Part shown: positions 1-11,178 of the stretch, piece after piece | How positions within the stretch are numbered: the first letter of the stretch is position 1 | Layout: each line of letters begins with the position of its first letter | Source of the DNA: an alpha proteobacterium BAL199 | GTDB lineage: Bacteria; Pseudomonadota; Alphaproteobacteria; Thalassobaculales; Thalassobaculaceae | DNA length: 64,000 nt | Direction of reading: 5' to 3' | Assembly (NCBI GenBank): GCA_000171835.1 | Contig: ABHC01000010.1 | Span: forward strand, 124,001 to 188,000 | The notes under the pieces: generated by a model | The model's input: only the letters and a program-made list of their open reading frames with translations | The model's database searches: none | Told to the model about the DNA's origin: nothing | Position numbers and translations under genes: made by a program

Positions 1-1762
1 CATCACCGTGAAACGGGTCTCGGTCATGGCCGACGGGCTGTCCGGAGCCGAGGACGGCACCCGTCTGATGGCAGCCGTCCGCGAGGCCCTGGTCGATGTG
101 CCTGCACACCGGCTCGCCGGTGTCATCGCCGTCACTGACGGCCAAGTGCACGACGCAGCCGCAGCCCTGGCCGCCGGCCAACTTCCCGGACCGTTCCACG
201 TGCTGCTGAGCGGTGACCGCAACGAGCGCGACCGGCGCCTTCGGGTGGTCCGGGCACCGAGTTTCGGGATGGTCGACAAGACCGTGACCGTGACGATCGA
301 GGTGGTCGATCCCAACGAGCCGGCTGGTGCATCCACCACGGTGCTGCTGGGGATCGATGGTGGCGAGGCCACTCCGCTCGCGGTGCCGGCCAACCAGGAA
401 CATTCGATCGAGATCCCGATCGAACACGGCGGCCAGACCATCCTGGAATTCGCGGCCGAGCCGGGCCGCCAGGAACTGGTGCTGGACAACAACCGGGCGG
501 TGATCGCGGTCAACGGCGTGCGCGACCGGCTGCGGGTCCTGCTAGTGTCCGGTGAGCCACACGCCGGCGAGCGAACCTGGCGCGACATCCTGAAGTCCGA
601 CCCCTCGGTCGATCTCGTCCATTTCACGATTCTGCGGCCACCGGAGAAGCAGGACGGCACGCCGATCCGTGAGCTGTCGCTGATCGCCTTTCCGATCCGC
701 GAGCTGTTCGAGCTGAAGCTGGCCGACTTCAACCTGATCATCTTCGACCGCTACCGCCGGCGTGGCGTGCTGCCCCGCATGTACATGCAGAACATCGCCG
801 AATACGTCCGCAAGGGCGGCGCGCTGCTGGAAGCATCGGGCCCGACCTTTGCCAGCCGGCTCAGCCTGGCCCGCACCCCGATCGGCGATGTCCTGCCGGC
901 CCAGCCGACCGGCGGAGTCATCGAACAGGGCTTTCGGCCACGGGTGACCGGGATCGGGGAACGGCATCCGGTGACCGCCGGATTGGCCGGCGCCGGGCAC
1001 AACGGCAGCGAACCAACCTGGGGCCGCTGGTTCCGGCAGATCGAGGCGCGCGACGTGCGCGGCAACGTGGTGATGTCCGGCGACGTGGACCGCCCGCTGC
1101 TGATCCTCGACCGGGTCGGCGAAGGTCGGGTGGCCCACCTGCTGTCGGACCAGATGTGGCTGTGGAGCCGCGGCTACGAGGGTGGCGGCCCGCAGGCCGA
1201 GTTGCTGCGCCGGACCGCCCATTGGCTGATGCGCGAGCCGGATCTTGAGGAGGACGTTCTGCACGTCTTCTCTCGCGGCGACGCGCTGGAGATCGAGCGG
1301 CGGACCCTCGACGGAACGCTGGTGCCGGTGCGTGTCACCAGCCCGGACGGCACCACACAGACCGTCGAACTGGAGGAGGTCGGCCCAGGCAACGGTAAAG
1401 CATCCATTCAAGTGCGACGACCGGGATTGTATCGGCTGACTGACGGGGTTCGCACCGCGATGGTCGCGGTCGGAGCGCTCAACCCGATCGAACTGTCCGA
1501 TGTTGCCGCAACCGACCGTCGGCTCGCTCCGATTGTCGAGGCGACCGGCGGCGGGCTGCAGTGGCTGGTCGACGACGGGGTGCCGGCGCTGCGGCGAGTG
1601 TCGAAGGACCGGGCGGCGTCCGGGCGTGGCTGGTTCGGTCTTCGCACGAACGGCGACTATGTGGTCACCGGGGTCCTGACCGTGCCGGCGCTGCCGGCAG
1701 CCCTTGCCCTGCTCCTGCTGATCGGCAGCCTGATGGTCGCCTGGCGGCGCGAGGGCGACTGA
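1..1762 (+). CDS. membrane-anchored GATase1-like protein, 5'-truncated by window edge
   Basis: The reading frame is open to the window edge. The GTG at 8 gives 584 residues but is probably internal, because the frame continues upstream without a stop and no ribosome-binding site can be seen. Residues ~70-160 look like a beta-rich domain. Residues ~165-390 resemble a class-I glutamine-amidotransferase-like fold of the type found in large uncharacterised membrane proteins next to MoxR/DUF58 genes (family inference). A single hydrophobic helix near residues 555-578, followed by Arg-rich residues, suggests anchoring in the inner membrane with most of the chain outside. No catalytic Cys is obvious, so amidotransferase activity is doubtful. 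It ends three bases before the convergent LysR gene. The precise role is unknown. Confidence 0.7.
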   Translation, partial: ITVKRVSVMADGLSGAEDGTRLMAAVREALVDVPAHRLAGVIAVTDGQVHDAAAALAAGQLPGPFHVLLSGDRNERDRRLRVVRAPSFGMVDKTVTVTIEVVDPNEPAGASTTVLLGIDGGEATPLAVPANQEHSIEIPIEHGGQTILEFAAEPGRQELVLDNNRAVIAVNGVRDRLRVLLVSGEPHAGERTWRDILKSDPSVDLVHFTILRPPEKQDGTPIRELSLIAFPIRELFELKLADFNLIIFDRYRRRGVLPRMYMQNIAEYVRKGGALLEASGPTFASRLSLARTPIGDVLPAQPTGGVIEQGFRPRVTGIGERHPVTAGLAGAGHNGSEPTWGRWFRQIEARDVRGNVVMSGDVDRPLLILDRVGEGRVAHLLSDQMWLWSRGYEGGGPQAELLRRTAHWLMREPDLEEDVLHVFSRGDALEIERRTLDGTLVPVRVTSPDGTTQTVELEEVGPGNGKASIQVRRPGLYRLTDGVRTAMVAVGALNPIELSDVAATDRRLAPIVEATGGGLQWLVDDGVPALRRVSKDRAASGRGWFGLRTNGDYVVTGVLTVPALPAALALLLLIGSLMVAWRREGD

Positions 1763-1765
1763 CGC

Positions 1766-2683
1766 TCAAGGTATATCGTCCCAGTACGGTCGGTCGGTGA
1801 AGGTCGCAACCGCGAAATCGATGAACGCCCGCACCTTGGCGGCCAGCGGACGGCCCGGCGGGTAGACCGCGTACAGGCCGACCGGCGGCGGCTCGAAGTC
1901 TGCCAGCACCGGCACGAGGGTACCCTCCTTCAGGTAGCGACTGAGCATGAAGGTCGGCATCTGCACAATGCCGGAGCCGGCCGCCGCCATCGCCGCTAGC
2001 GCGTTGCCGTTGTTGGCCAGAACCCGCGGCCGGAACCGGTGACTATGGTGAGTGCCGTCGGTACCGACCAGCGTCCAGGTACAACCGCCCGCGCTGTAGC
2101 TGTAGCCGAGACAGCCGTGGTCCTGCAGGTCCTTCGGCAGGGCCGGGATGCCACGCCGGGCCAGATAGGACGGCGCCGCCGCCAAGATCCGCCGGACCGG
2201 TGCCAGACGGCGCGCGATCAGCGGCGAGTCGGGCATTTCCGCAATGCGCAGGGCGACGTCGTAGCCCTCCTCGACCAGATCGACGATGCGGTCGTTCAGC
2301 ACCAGTTCCAGCGACAGGCCCGGATGGCGTTCCAGGAGGGCCGGAACGTGGGCGGCCAGATGTTCCTGGCCGAACGACATTCCGGTGCTGACCCGCAGGA
2401 GGCCGGACGGTTCGGTCTGCATCGATCCCGCTTCGGCTTCCGCCGCCTCGGCCTCGGCGACGATCCGCTGGCAGCGGTCGTACAGGCGGGTCCCGGCCTC
2501 GGTCAGGGCCAGCCGCCGCGTGGTCCGGTTCAGCAACCGGGTGCCCAGTCGGTCCTCCAGCCGCGCGATCTGCTTGGAAACCGCCGACTTGGAGAGCCCG
2601 AGCCGGACAGCCGCCTTCGAGAAGCTGCCTTCCTCGACCACTCGCGCGAAGCTCGCCATCGCCGTCAGATTGTCCAGAATCAT
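1766..2683 (-). CDS. LysR-family transcriptional regulator
   Basis: 305 residues, the usual LysR length. The N-terminus has the winged helix-turn-helix (residues ~8-65, with FSKAAVRLGLSKSAVSKQI) followed by the two-lobed co-inducer-binding domain. It starts at an ATG and is divergent from the wrbA-pirin pair, with about 150 bases between the start codons. That arrangement usually means it controls the divergent genes, so a role in a quinone/oxidative-stress response is plausible but inferred. It belongs to the broad group that includes DsdC/AaeR-like regulators of small aromatic or electrophile responses. The ligand cannot be read from the sequence. Confidence 0.9.
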   Translation of the reverse strand: MILDNLTAMASFARVVEEGSFSKAAVRLGLSKSAVSKQIARLEDRLGTRLLNRTTRRLALTEAGTRLYDRCQRIVAEAEAAEAEAGSMQTEPSGLLRVSTGMSFGQEHLAAHVPALLERHPGLSLELVLNDRIVDLVEEGYDVALRIAEMPDSPLIARRLAPVRRILAAAPSYLARRGIPALPKDLQDHGCLGYSYSAGGCTWTLVGTDGTHHSHRFRPRVLANNGNALAAMAAAGSGIVQMPTFMLSRYLKEGTLVPVLADFEPPPVGLYAVYPPGRPLAAKVRAFIDFAVATFTDRPYWDDIP

Positions 2684-2833
2684 TGTTTCCTCAGAGAGAT
2701 TATTTGTCGAATTTAACGCTCTTCTGGTTCGTCAAGGCAACTATCAGATAGGTGTGGATCGGACGCCTCGATGAGCGGGCTCCGAACCAGAACCCGGCAC
2801 GGCCACGCCTGTGCGCAACCAAGCGAGATGATG
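2684..2833. promoter_or_regulatory. divergent promoter region lysR / wrbA
   Basis: This spacer is clearly richer in A+T than the flanking genes (around 2690-2750). It contains an 11-base perfect palindrome, CTATCAGATAG, at 2741-2751. LysR regulators commonly bind imperfect dyads in such divergent regions, so this is a candidate operator. No -35/-10 pair could be assigned with confidence. Confidence 0.4.
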
Positions 2834-3433
2834 ATGAGCAAGATCCTGGTGCTGTACTACTCGACCTGGGGCCATGTAGAGACCATGGCGCGGGCCGTTG
2901 CCAAGGGCGCGTCCAGCGTTCCAGAAACCGAGGTCACGGTGAAGCGCGTGCCGGAGCTGATGCCCGAGGACGTGGCCAAGCAGTTCGGCGCGAAGCTCGA
3001 TCAGGCGGCCCCGATCGCGAGTCCACAGGAACTCGCCGACTACGACGCCGTCATCTTCGGCACCCCGACCCGGTTCGGCAACATGTCGGCCCAGATGCGC
3101 AACTTCCTGGACCAGACCGGCGGCCTGTGGGCCAAGGGCGCATTGGTCGGCAAGGTCGGCAGCGTCTTCGTGTCGACCGGCACTGGCGGCGGCAACGAAA
3201 CCACCATCACCTCATTCCACCACACTCTCATGCACCACGGCATGGTCGTCGTCGGCCTGCCCTACGCGGCTCCCGAGCTTGCCGACATCAGCGAGGTCAA
3301 GGGCGGGTCACCCTACGGAGCGGCGACCATCGCCGGCGGCGACGGCAGCCGGCAACCAACCGACAAGGAACTGTCCCTGGCGGAATTCCAGGGGGCGCAT
3401 GTGGCGCGCATCGCCACGAAGCTGGCCGCCTGA
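2834..3433 (+). CDS. wrbA: NAD(P)H:quinone oxidoreductase WrbA
   Basis: 199 residues from the ATG at 2834 ([14 protein letters not shown]), matching the ~198-residue WrbA family. Three consecutive ATGs occur at 2828, 2831 and 2834. The last gives the canonical N-terminus and lies six bases after the purine-rich stretch AAGCGAG. The flavodoxin-like FMN-binding loop ([12 protein letters not shown]) is at the N-terminus. The [19 protein letters not shown] segment (phosphate/isoalloxazine contacts) and the [11 protein letters not shown] loop are present. WrbA performs two-electron reduction of quinones, avoiding semiquinone radicals. It is followed 34 bases later by a pirin gene, a frequent partner of quinone-reducing enzymes. 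Confidence 0.93.
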   Translation: MSKILVLYYSTWGHVETMARAVAKGASSVPETEVTVKRVPELMPEDVAKQFGAKLDQAAPIASPQELADYDAVIFGTPTRFGNMSAQMRNFLDQTGGLWAKGALVGKVGSVFVSTGTGGGNETTITSFHHTLMHHGMVVVGLPYAAPELADISEVKGGSPYGAATIAGGDGSRQPTDKELSLAEFQGAHVARIATKLAA

Positions 3434-3467
3434 TACACCGGGGCGGCAAACCTCCGAGGAGGACATC

Positions 3468-4166
3468 ATGATCGACGTACGCCCATTCAACGGCCTCGGC
3501 CGTTTCGATATCGACTGGCTGGCCGCGCGCCATCATTTCAGCTTTGGCAGCTACATGGAGCCGAAGCGCATGGGGTTCGGCGACCTGCGGGTCTGGAACG
3601 ACGACACCATCCAGCCCGGCACCGGTTTCGATCCGCACCCGCACCGCGACATGGAGATCATCACCTATGTCCGCAAAGGGGCGATCACCCACCGTGACCG
3701 CCTCGGCAATGAGGGCCGAACCGAGGCCGGCGACGTACAGGTGATGTCGGCCGGTACCGGCATCGTGCACGCCGAGTACAACCTGGAGAGCGAGCCGACA
3801 CAGATCTTCCAGATCTGGATCGTGCCGTCGGCCACCGGGTTCGAGCCGCGCTGGGAAGCTCGTCAGTTCCCGCGCGACGGACGGGCCGGCGAACTGGTGG
3901 TCCTGGCGTCGGGACGCGAAGGCGACGACGGCGCGTTGCGGATCAACCAGGACGCCGCGGTGCTTGGCGCGACCATCAAGGCGGGGCAGAGCGTGACGCA
4001 TCAACTCGGCGCCGGCCGCAAGGTCTATCTGGTCGCGGCCAGCGGCTCGATTGAGATCAACGGCGTCCCGGCCAACGCCCGCGACGGTGTCGCGATCGCC
4101 GACGAACCGACGGTGGACATCAAAGCTATTGAGGAAGCCGAGATCGTTCTGGTCGACGTGGCCTGA
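3468..4166 (+). CDS. pirin-family bicupin protein
   Basis: 232 residues from the ATG at 3468, preceded by a strong GAGGAGG ribosome-binding site at about 3457-3463. The N-terminal cupin has the pirin metal motif: PHPHRDMEI (His57, His59), a further His near 75, and the GTGIVHAEYN segment supplying the acidic ligand. Bacterial pirins such as E. coli YhhW can cleave quercetin in vitro, but their cellular role is mostly unresolved. It sits 34 bases behind wrbA, so the two are probably co-transcribed and controlled by the divergent LysR regulator (inference). Confidence 0.9.
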   Translation: MIDVRPFNGLGRFDIDWLAARHHFSFGSYMEPKRMGFGDLRVWNDDTIQPGTGFDPHPHRDMEIITYVRKGAITHRDRLGNEGRTEAGDVQVMSAGTGIVHAEYNLESEPTQIFQIWIVPSATGFEPRWEARQFPRDGRAGELVVLASGREGDDGALRINQDAAVLGATIKAGQSVTHQLGAGRKVYLVAASGSIEINGVPANARDGVAIADEPTVDIKAIEEAEIVLVDVA

Positions 4167-4171
4167 AGCGT

Positions 4172-4197
4172 GGAGCCGTGGCCTTAGCCGCGGCTCC
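4172..4197. terminator. GC-rich hairpin between convergent pirin and PilZ genes
   Basis: A ten-base stem (4172-4181 with 4188-4197, one T-G wobble) encloses a six-base loop just after the pirin stop codon, overlapping the 3' end of the convergent PilZ gene. There is no U-tract, so a terminator role is only suggested by position. Confidence 0.35.
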
Positions 4198-4630
4198 GCT
4201 GGCCGCCCTCGCCACCGTCTGTCTCGCTTGCCATTCGGAGCCACGACGACACGACGATGCCGGCGTCCTCGGAGTCGAACTGCACCCGCGTGCTCTCATC
4301 GTCCTGGCCGACCACCCGACCTTGTAAGGCCAGCCCGGACGAGGAGTGCCGCACGGTCACCATCGCCCCCATGTGGACGGTCACGGCAGGCGTCAGGCGA
4401 ACGCCGCCAGCGGACACGTTGTCCAGGCGGCATTCCATGGTCGCCCCGTCCACGTCGATCTCCAGCGGTGCCGATGCCGGATAGCGCGGATACCGCCGCC
4501 GCTCCGCCACGCGCTCAAGTCCCGAGAAAATCCGCTTCAGCCAGTTCACTCCGAACTCCCGTCCTCGGCATGTCATTGACATTCTAAGCGCTTCCGAACC
4601 GCTAGGCGAGCCGTGGCGCTTCCCGCTCAT
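4184..4630 (-). CDS. PilZ-domain protein (putative c-di-GMP effector)
   Basis: Up to 148 residues. The conserved domain starts around residue 40 with the c-di-GMP-binding arginines in RRRYPRYP, followed by the second signature DNVSAGGVRL (D/N-x-S-x-x-G). Both PilZ motifs are therefore intact and ligand binding is likely. The N-terminal extension is Arg/Ser-rich. Internal ATGs at 4582 and 4576 are reasonable alternative starts, giving about 130 residues. It is a single-domain protein, so the target (motility, polysaccharide or transcription) cannot be deduced, and no cyclase or phosphodiesterase lies nearby. Confidence 0.85.
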   Translation of the reverse strand: MSGKRHGSPSGSEALRMSMTCRGREFGVNWLKRIFSGLERVAERRRYPRYPASAPLEIDVDGATMECRLDNVSAGGVRLTPAVTVHMGAMVTVRHSSSGLALQGRVVGQDDESTRVQFDSEDAGIVVSSWLRMASETDGGEGGQRSRG

Positions 4631-4702
4631 CCCCGGGTCTGATATTGAAGAACAATGATTAAAGAGCCGATACCGCGCGTTTACCGCTGGTAGGGAGTGT
4701 CC

Positions 4703-5737
4703 ATGTCGGCGGAAGCAATGGAGTCCGAGGTATACTCGGATGACGAAAAGGATTCACTCCACATCCTTCCGCTGGCGATCATCCCGCTCAAGACGCCGGG
4801 GATGCGCCGGCAGCGCTTGATCAAGAATGCCCAGTTCAACACCGTTCTGGAGTTGTTCAAGGACGCGCGTGCCGGCTCCGGGCAGATCGACATCGGCAGC
4901 CTCGCCGATTTCTTCGACTCGGCGGCCCCGACCTTCATGGACGACCGTATCATCATCGAGGCGCTGGCCGAGGCTCCCAGCTTCGATGTCTACTCACTGC
5001 GCCTGACCTTGCGCTCGCACAACATCAAGGTCGACGATGCCGAGCATCTGCGGCTGTCGCCGAAGATGCAGGAGAAGCTGACGGAGTACATGCGGGTGTT
5101 CACCCGACCGCTGGTGCAGAAGGTGTTCGGTGACGACACCAAGGACATCTCATCGGCCGGCCAGATCATCGGCATGTTCCGTGACGTCGACCGCGATGAG
5201 GCGCTGCGGCGGATTCGGGCGATCTCGGACGCGCTCGGCCTCGACGTCGAGCAGATCCCGGGATTCCTCGAAGACTATGGCGACATCTTCCTGTCGCTCA
5301 GCTACTTCAAACGCTATCTCGAACAGATCAGGCCCGATTTCGAAGCCATGAAGGCCTGGATGAAGGAAGGTATCGCCGGCTCGCATCTGCGCCACGACAA
5401 GGACGCCATCCGCGCCTGCGAAATCGTCATCGCCAACGTCGACGCCGCGATCAAGTTCATCGGTGCGCGGTTCCAAGCCTTCGACGAGGCCAGCCAGGAG
5501 TTCTGGAAGGATCTGTCCAAGGAGCGCTACGGCGTGCTGCGCAATTTGATTCGCAGTCACCATCACGTGGTCGGCGGCATCCTGTGCGGCCTGTCGGTCA
5601 AGATCGAGCGTTGGCACACCGACTTCCCGAACGGCGGCGGCAGCCCGAACAAGCGGGCTGACTGGCTGCTGTCCGAAATGGTGCCTGGTCTCGATCGGAT
5701 TCGGGCACTCGAGAAATCGGCGCCGCGGCTCGGCTGA
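4703..5737 (+). CDS. conserved hypothetical protein, mainly alpha-helical
   Basis: 344 residues from the ATG at 4703, chosen over the GTG at 4697 because TAGGGA (4691-4696) is then correctly spaced. I do not recognise the family. The protein is soluble, acidic at the N-terminus (ESEVYSDDEKDS) and appears all-helical, with no signal peptide or membrane segment. Several charged helices in the second half (KRYLEQIRPDFEAMKAWMKEG, a region ending near LIRSHHHVVGG) suggest a helical-bundle scaffold. The triple His is notable, but no metal site can be assigned. It stands alone between convergent PilZ and hutH genes. Codon use looks native, so this is a real gene of unknown function. Confidence 0.75.
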   Translation: MSAEAMESEVYSDDEKDSLHILPLAIIPLKTPGMRRQRLIKNAQFNTVLELFKDARAGSGQIDIGSLADFFDSAAPTFMDDRIIIEALAEAPSFDVYSLRLTLRSHNIKVDDAEHLRLSPKMQEKLTEYMRVFTRPLVQKVFGDDTKDISSAGQIIGMFRDVDRDEALRRIRAISDALGLDVEQIPGFLEDYGDIFLSLSYFKRYLEQIRPDFEAMKAWMKEGIAGSHLRHDKDAIRACEIVIANVDAAIKFIGARFQAFDEASQEFWKDLSKERYGVLRNLIRSHHHVVGGILCGLSVKIERWHTDFPNGGGSPNKRADWLLSEMVPGLDRIRALEKSAPRLG

Positions 5738-5759
5738 CCGCCAGGCGGCAGGCTCCGCC

Positions 5760-7285
5760 TTATCCGCCCTCTACTGACACACCCGCCAGCTTGTCGAACG
5801 CGCCGGCTCCGATGCGCGCCGCCACGGCTTCGATGTCCGGCGCCACCTGCCGGTCGTTCTCGAAGAACGGCGCAACGGCACGCACCTCCGCCAGCGCTTC
5901 GGCGAGCGCCGGAGATGTCGTCAGCGGACGGCGCAGGTCGATGCCCTGTGCCGCGCACAGCAGTTCAACCGCGACCACCCGCCGAAGGTTCGCCGCCATC
6001 GCCAGCAGACGCCGCGCACCGTGCGTCGCCATCGACACATGGTCTTCCTGGTTGGCGGAGGTCGGCAGGCTGTCGACGCTGGCCGGAGAAGTCAGCAGCT
6101 TGGTCTCCGCCTGCAGCGCCGCCGCAGTCACCTGGGCTATCATGAAACCGGAATTAATGCCTGCCTCGGCAACCAGGAACGGCGGCAGGGAGGAGATGTT
6201 GACGTCCATCAACATGGCGGTCCGCCGCTCCGACATCGCGCCGATCTCCGACGCGACAATGGCGATCTGGTCGGCAGCGAACGCCACCGGCTCGGCGTGG
6301 AAGTTGCCGCCCGACATGATCTCCCCGGTGTCGGAGAACACGAGCGGGTTGTCGGACACCGCGTTGGCTTCGGCGGCGAGGCGCCCGGCGGCGAACCGCA
6401 GATGATCGAGCACCGCACCCATGACCTGCGGCTGGCAGCGCAGCGAATACGGGTCCTGCACCCGGTCGCATTCCAGGTGGGAGGCGCGGATCGCCGAGCC
6501 GTGCAGCAGACGGCGATAGACCGCCGCGGTCTCCGACTGACCGGGATGGGCCCGCAGGGCATGGATGCGGGCGTCGAACGGGGTGTCCGAGCCCATCGAA
6601 GCGTCGACCGTCATCGCCCCGGCAACCAGGGCGGCGTTGAACACCCGCTCGATCTCGAACAACCCGGCAAGGCCGAGCGCCGTCGACACCTGAGTGCCGT
6701 TCAGCAGCGCCAGGCCCTCCTTCGGCGCCAAGGTGACCGAGTCCAGGCCGGCCGCCTGCATCGCCGCCTCGCCCCGCAACCGTTCGCCGTTCCGGTGCGC
6801 CTCGCCCTCGCCGATCAGCACGGCCGACAGGTGAGCCAGCGGGGCCAGGTCGCCGGATGCGCCGACCGATCCTTGTGACGGGATCACCGGCAGCACCCCG
6901 GCGTTCGCCAAGGTCAGCAAGGCGTCGATCACCTCGCCGCGGATGCCCGAATGGCCGCGGCCGAGACCATTGGCCTTCAGCGCCATGATCAGGAACACCA
7001 CGTTGTCGCCGAGCGGGTCGCCGACGCCGGCGCAGTGCGACCGCACCAGGGCCTTCTGCAGCTCCTCCAACCGATCGGTCGGAATGGTCTTCTGGGCGAG
7101 TTTGCCGAAGCCGGTGTTGATCCCGTAGACGACCTTGCCGGCGGCAATCACCCGCGCCACCGTCGCCGCCGAATCGGCGATCGCCCCGCGTGACGACGGA
7201 TCGAGGGTAAGCGACGGACGGCTGCGGTACAGCCGGCGCAGATCGGCCAGCGACAACGCGCCGGGGGTGATGGTCAGCGATGTCA

Positions 7286-7286
<1 letters not shown>
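5760..7286 (-). CDS. hutH: histidine ammonia-lyase
   Basis: 508 residues. It catalyses L-histidine to urocanate plus ammonia, the first step of histidine catabolism. The Ala-Ser-Gly triplet that cyclises to the MIO electrophile is at residues 143-145 inside [14 protein letters not shown]. The active-site YGINTGFG stretch is near residue 54. Length and motif position match characterised HutH proteins. The start ATG at 7286 overlaps the hutU stop in a TGATG junction, showing translational coupling. It is the last gene of an eight-gene minus-strand hut operon. hutI and hutF/hutG for the later steps are not in the window. Confidence 0.97.
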
Positions 7287-8970
<1,684 letters not shown>

Positions 8971-8974
<4 letters not shown>

Positions 8975-9705
8975 GGTCGGTTCTCCTTGAGAGGGTCGAC
9001 GTCGAAGGCGGCACCGAGGCGGTAGCGGGCGCCGGGATGCCAAAGCCAGGCTCGGGATACGATGCGGTCGGCCAGCGCGGTGCGCCGGTGCAGCAGCAGG
9101 CACGGCTCGCCCGGCCGCATGGCGAGCGCCCGCAGGATGCGCGCCGGCGGAATTGCCGCCTCGACCACGTGCTCGACATGCGGCGCCGGCGCCACCCGCA
9201 TCAGGTACTCATTCGGGGTGATCGCCGTGAAGTCCTGGTCGAGGTACTCCGGCGCTGCCGCCGGGTTCACGTACCGGTCCTCAAACTGCACGGCGCGAGC
9301 GTTCTCGAAATGCACAATCACCGAGTGGAACGCTGCCGCACCGGTAGGTACGCCAAGAGCGCTCGCCACAGTCGCGCTTGCCCGGGTTTCGGCTAGGGCG
9401 CGTATTTCGGCCCGGTGCTGATGGCCGCGACCGCGGATCTCGTCGGCGATGTTGCGCAGTTCCATCAGTTCGGACTGCGGCCGGGCATCGGCGACAAAGG
9501 TGCCGAGCCCCTGAACCCGCCGCAGCAACCCCTCGGCGGTGAGCTCACGCAGTGCCCGGTTGACGGTCATGCGGCTGACGCCGAGCGTTTCGACCAGCTC
9601 ATTCTCCGACGGCGTGCGGTCGTCGGGCCGCAGTTCGCCGGAACCGATCCGGTCGACCACCCAGTCCTTGACCTGCTGATAGCGTGGAACGGCGGTCTCG
9701 CTCAC
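8971..9705 (-). CDS. hutC: histidine-utilisation repressor, GntR/HutC family
   Basis: 244 residues from a GTG at 9705, selected because GAGGAGG lies seven bases upstream and it overlaps the livF stop as GTGA. The N-terminal GntR winged helix (residues ~8-70, with [30 protein letters not shown]) is followed by a UTRA/chorismate-lyase-fold effector domain. HutC proteins repress hut genes and are released by urocanate (known for the family). The gene lies inside the operon it should regulate, and a HutC-type palindrome occurs at 14196-14221 in front of the operon, so autoregulation is likely. Confidence 0.95.
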
Positions 9706-10421
9706 GACGGCGCCTCCTCGCGCAGGCCGAGATAGGCATCGATCAGCGTCTGGTTGCCCCGCGCCTCGGCGGCAGTGCCGCGCCACACCGGCCGGCCGGA
9801 TTCCAGCACGCACACCTCATCGGCGATCGCGAGCGCCCGCCTGGTGCTCTGCTCGACCAGCAGCACCGCGATGCCGTCGGCGCGCAAGCCGACGATCGCT
9901 GCGTAGATCTGGTCGATCACCTTCGGCATCAGGCCGAGAGACACCTCGTCGATCATCAGCAGCCGCGGTTCGGCCATCAGCGCCCGACCGATCGCCACCA
10001 TCTGCTGCTCGCCTCCGGACAGCGAGCCCGCCTGCTGGTCAAGCCGCTCGCCGAGGCGCGGGAACAGGGACAGTACCCGCTCGCGGCTCCGCGCCACTCG
10101 GGCCCGGGGATGGATGTAGCCGCCGATCTCCAGGTTCTCGGCAACAGTCAGATCCGGGAACAGCTTGCGTCCTTCGGGCGACAGGGCGATACCCCGGCGC
10201 AGCCGCTCGCGGGCCGGCAGACGGGTGATGTCCTCGCCGTCGAGCCGGATGGTACCTTCCAGCACCTGTACGTGGCCGGCGACCGCCATGATCGTTGAGC
10301 TTTTGCCGGCTCCGTTGGCGCCGACCAGGGCCACAACTCCGGCCGGTGGCACCACGAGGTCGAGGCCGTGCACCGCCACGAACGGGCCGTATCCGCACAC
10401 CAGGCCTTCCAGGGTCAGCAT
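9702..10421 (-). CDS. livF: branched-chain-type ABC transporter ATP-binding protein LivF
   Basis: 239 residues. The Walker A is GANGAGKSS, followed by the LSGGEQQMVAIGRAL signature, the Walker B region LLMIDEVSLGL and the H-region equivalent LLVEQST. The ATG at 10421 is one base downstream of the livG stop. The pairing with LivG and two LivH/LivM permeases is typical of HAAT importers. The position inside the hut operon suggests it powers uptake of histidine, urocanate or a related compound (inference from context). Confidence 0.93.
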   Translation of the reverse strand: MLTLEGLVCGYGPFVAVHGLDLVVPPAGVVALVGANGAGKSSTIMAVAGHVQVLEGTIRLDGEDITRLPARERLRRGIALSPEGRKLFPDLTVAENLEIGGYIHPRARVARSRERVLSLFPRLGERLDQQAGSLSGGEQQMVAIGRALMAEPRLLMIDEVSLGLMPKVIDQIYAAIVGLRADGIAVLLVEQSTRRALAIADEVCVLESGRPVWRGTAAEARGNQTLIDAYLGLREEAPS

Positions 10422-10422
10422 C

Positions 10423-11178
10423 TCAGGCGGCCTCCCCTTCGCCGATGTAGGCGGCGTGGACCACCGGATCACGGATCACCGCGCCGGGCTCGCCGTCGCC
10501 GATCTTGCGGCCGCTGTCCAGGACCACCAGCCGGTCGGTGATCCGCAGGACCTCGCCGAGGTTGTGCTCAATCAGCACGACGGTGCGGCCGTCGTCGGCG
10601 ATGCCGCGCACCACGTCGGCCAGCGCAGCCGCTTCGACATGGTTGAGCCCGGCCAGCGGTTCGTCGAGCAGCAGCAGAGCCGGGTCGAGGGCAAGTGCAC
10701 GGGCGACCTGCAGGCGCTTGCGGTAGCCGAGCGGCAGATGGTCCGGTCGTTGTTCAGCGGCGTCGGCGATGCCGACCCGCTCCAGCAGTTCCAGGGCGAT
10801 CCGACGCTCCACGCTGCGGTTGACCTGGAACAGCGCGGCCCACGGGCTCGCGGTGCGCTGGCGGCCGGCCGCCAGCATGACGTTCTCGATCGTGCTGACA
10901 TTGTCGAAGGTACGGACCAGTTGCTGCGCCAGCCCCAGCCCGCGCCGCATCCGGGCGTGCGTCGGCAGACCCGCTAGGTCTGCATTGGCGAGGCGGACCG
11001 TGCCGGCCTGCGGGACCACGATCCCGGTCACCACCTTCAGCATCGTGGTCTTGCCCGCACCGTTCGGGCCGATCAGCCCAAGCAGCTCGCCGGGATGGAC
11101 CACGAACGACACGTCGTCGAGCGCGGTCACACCGCCGAAGGTGACGGTCACGCCCGTGACTTCCAGGACGGCGGTCAT
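10423..11178 (-). CDS. livG: branched-chain-type ABC transporter ATP-binding protein LivG
   Basis: 251 residues from the ATG at 11178, which overlaps the livM stop as ATGA. The Walker A is GPNGAGKTT. The ABC signature region (LPLGYRKRLQVARAL) is the LivG-type variant without the canonical LSGGQ, and the Walker B is LLLLDEPLAGLN. The conserved LivG helix (GLGLAQQLVRTFDNVSTIENVML) is clear. It is the second ATPase of the importer encoded in the hut operon. Confidence 0.93.
   Translation of the reverse strand: MTAVLEVTGVTVTFGGVTALDDVSFVVHPGELLGLIGPNGAGKTTMLKVVTGIVVPQAGTVRLANADLAGLPTHARMRRGLGLAQQLVRTFDNVSTIENVMLAAGRQRTASPWAALFQVNRSVERRIALELLERVGIADAAEQRPDHLPLGYRKRLQVARALALDPALLLLDEPLAGLNHVEAAALADVVRGIADDGRTVVLIEHNLGEVLRITDRLVVLDSGRKIGDGEPGAVIRDPVVHAAYIGEGEAA

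Noticed and set aside
8-1762. A complete 584-residue protein starting at the GTG at 8
   Set aside because: The frame is open to the window edge and no ribosome-binding site is visible, so the true start lies outside.
2741-2751. CTATCAGATAG palindrome as a definite LysR operator
   Set aside because: Too short to be certain. It is listed only as part of a candidate divergent regulatory region.
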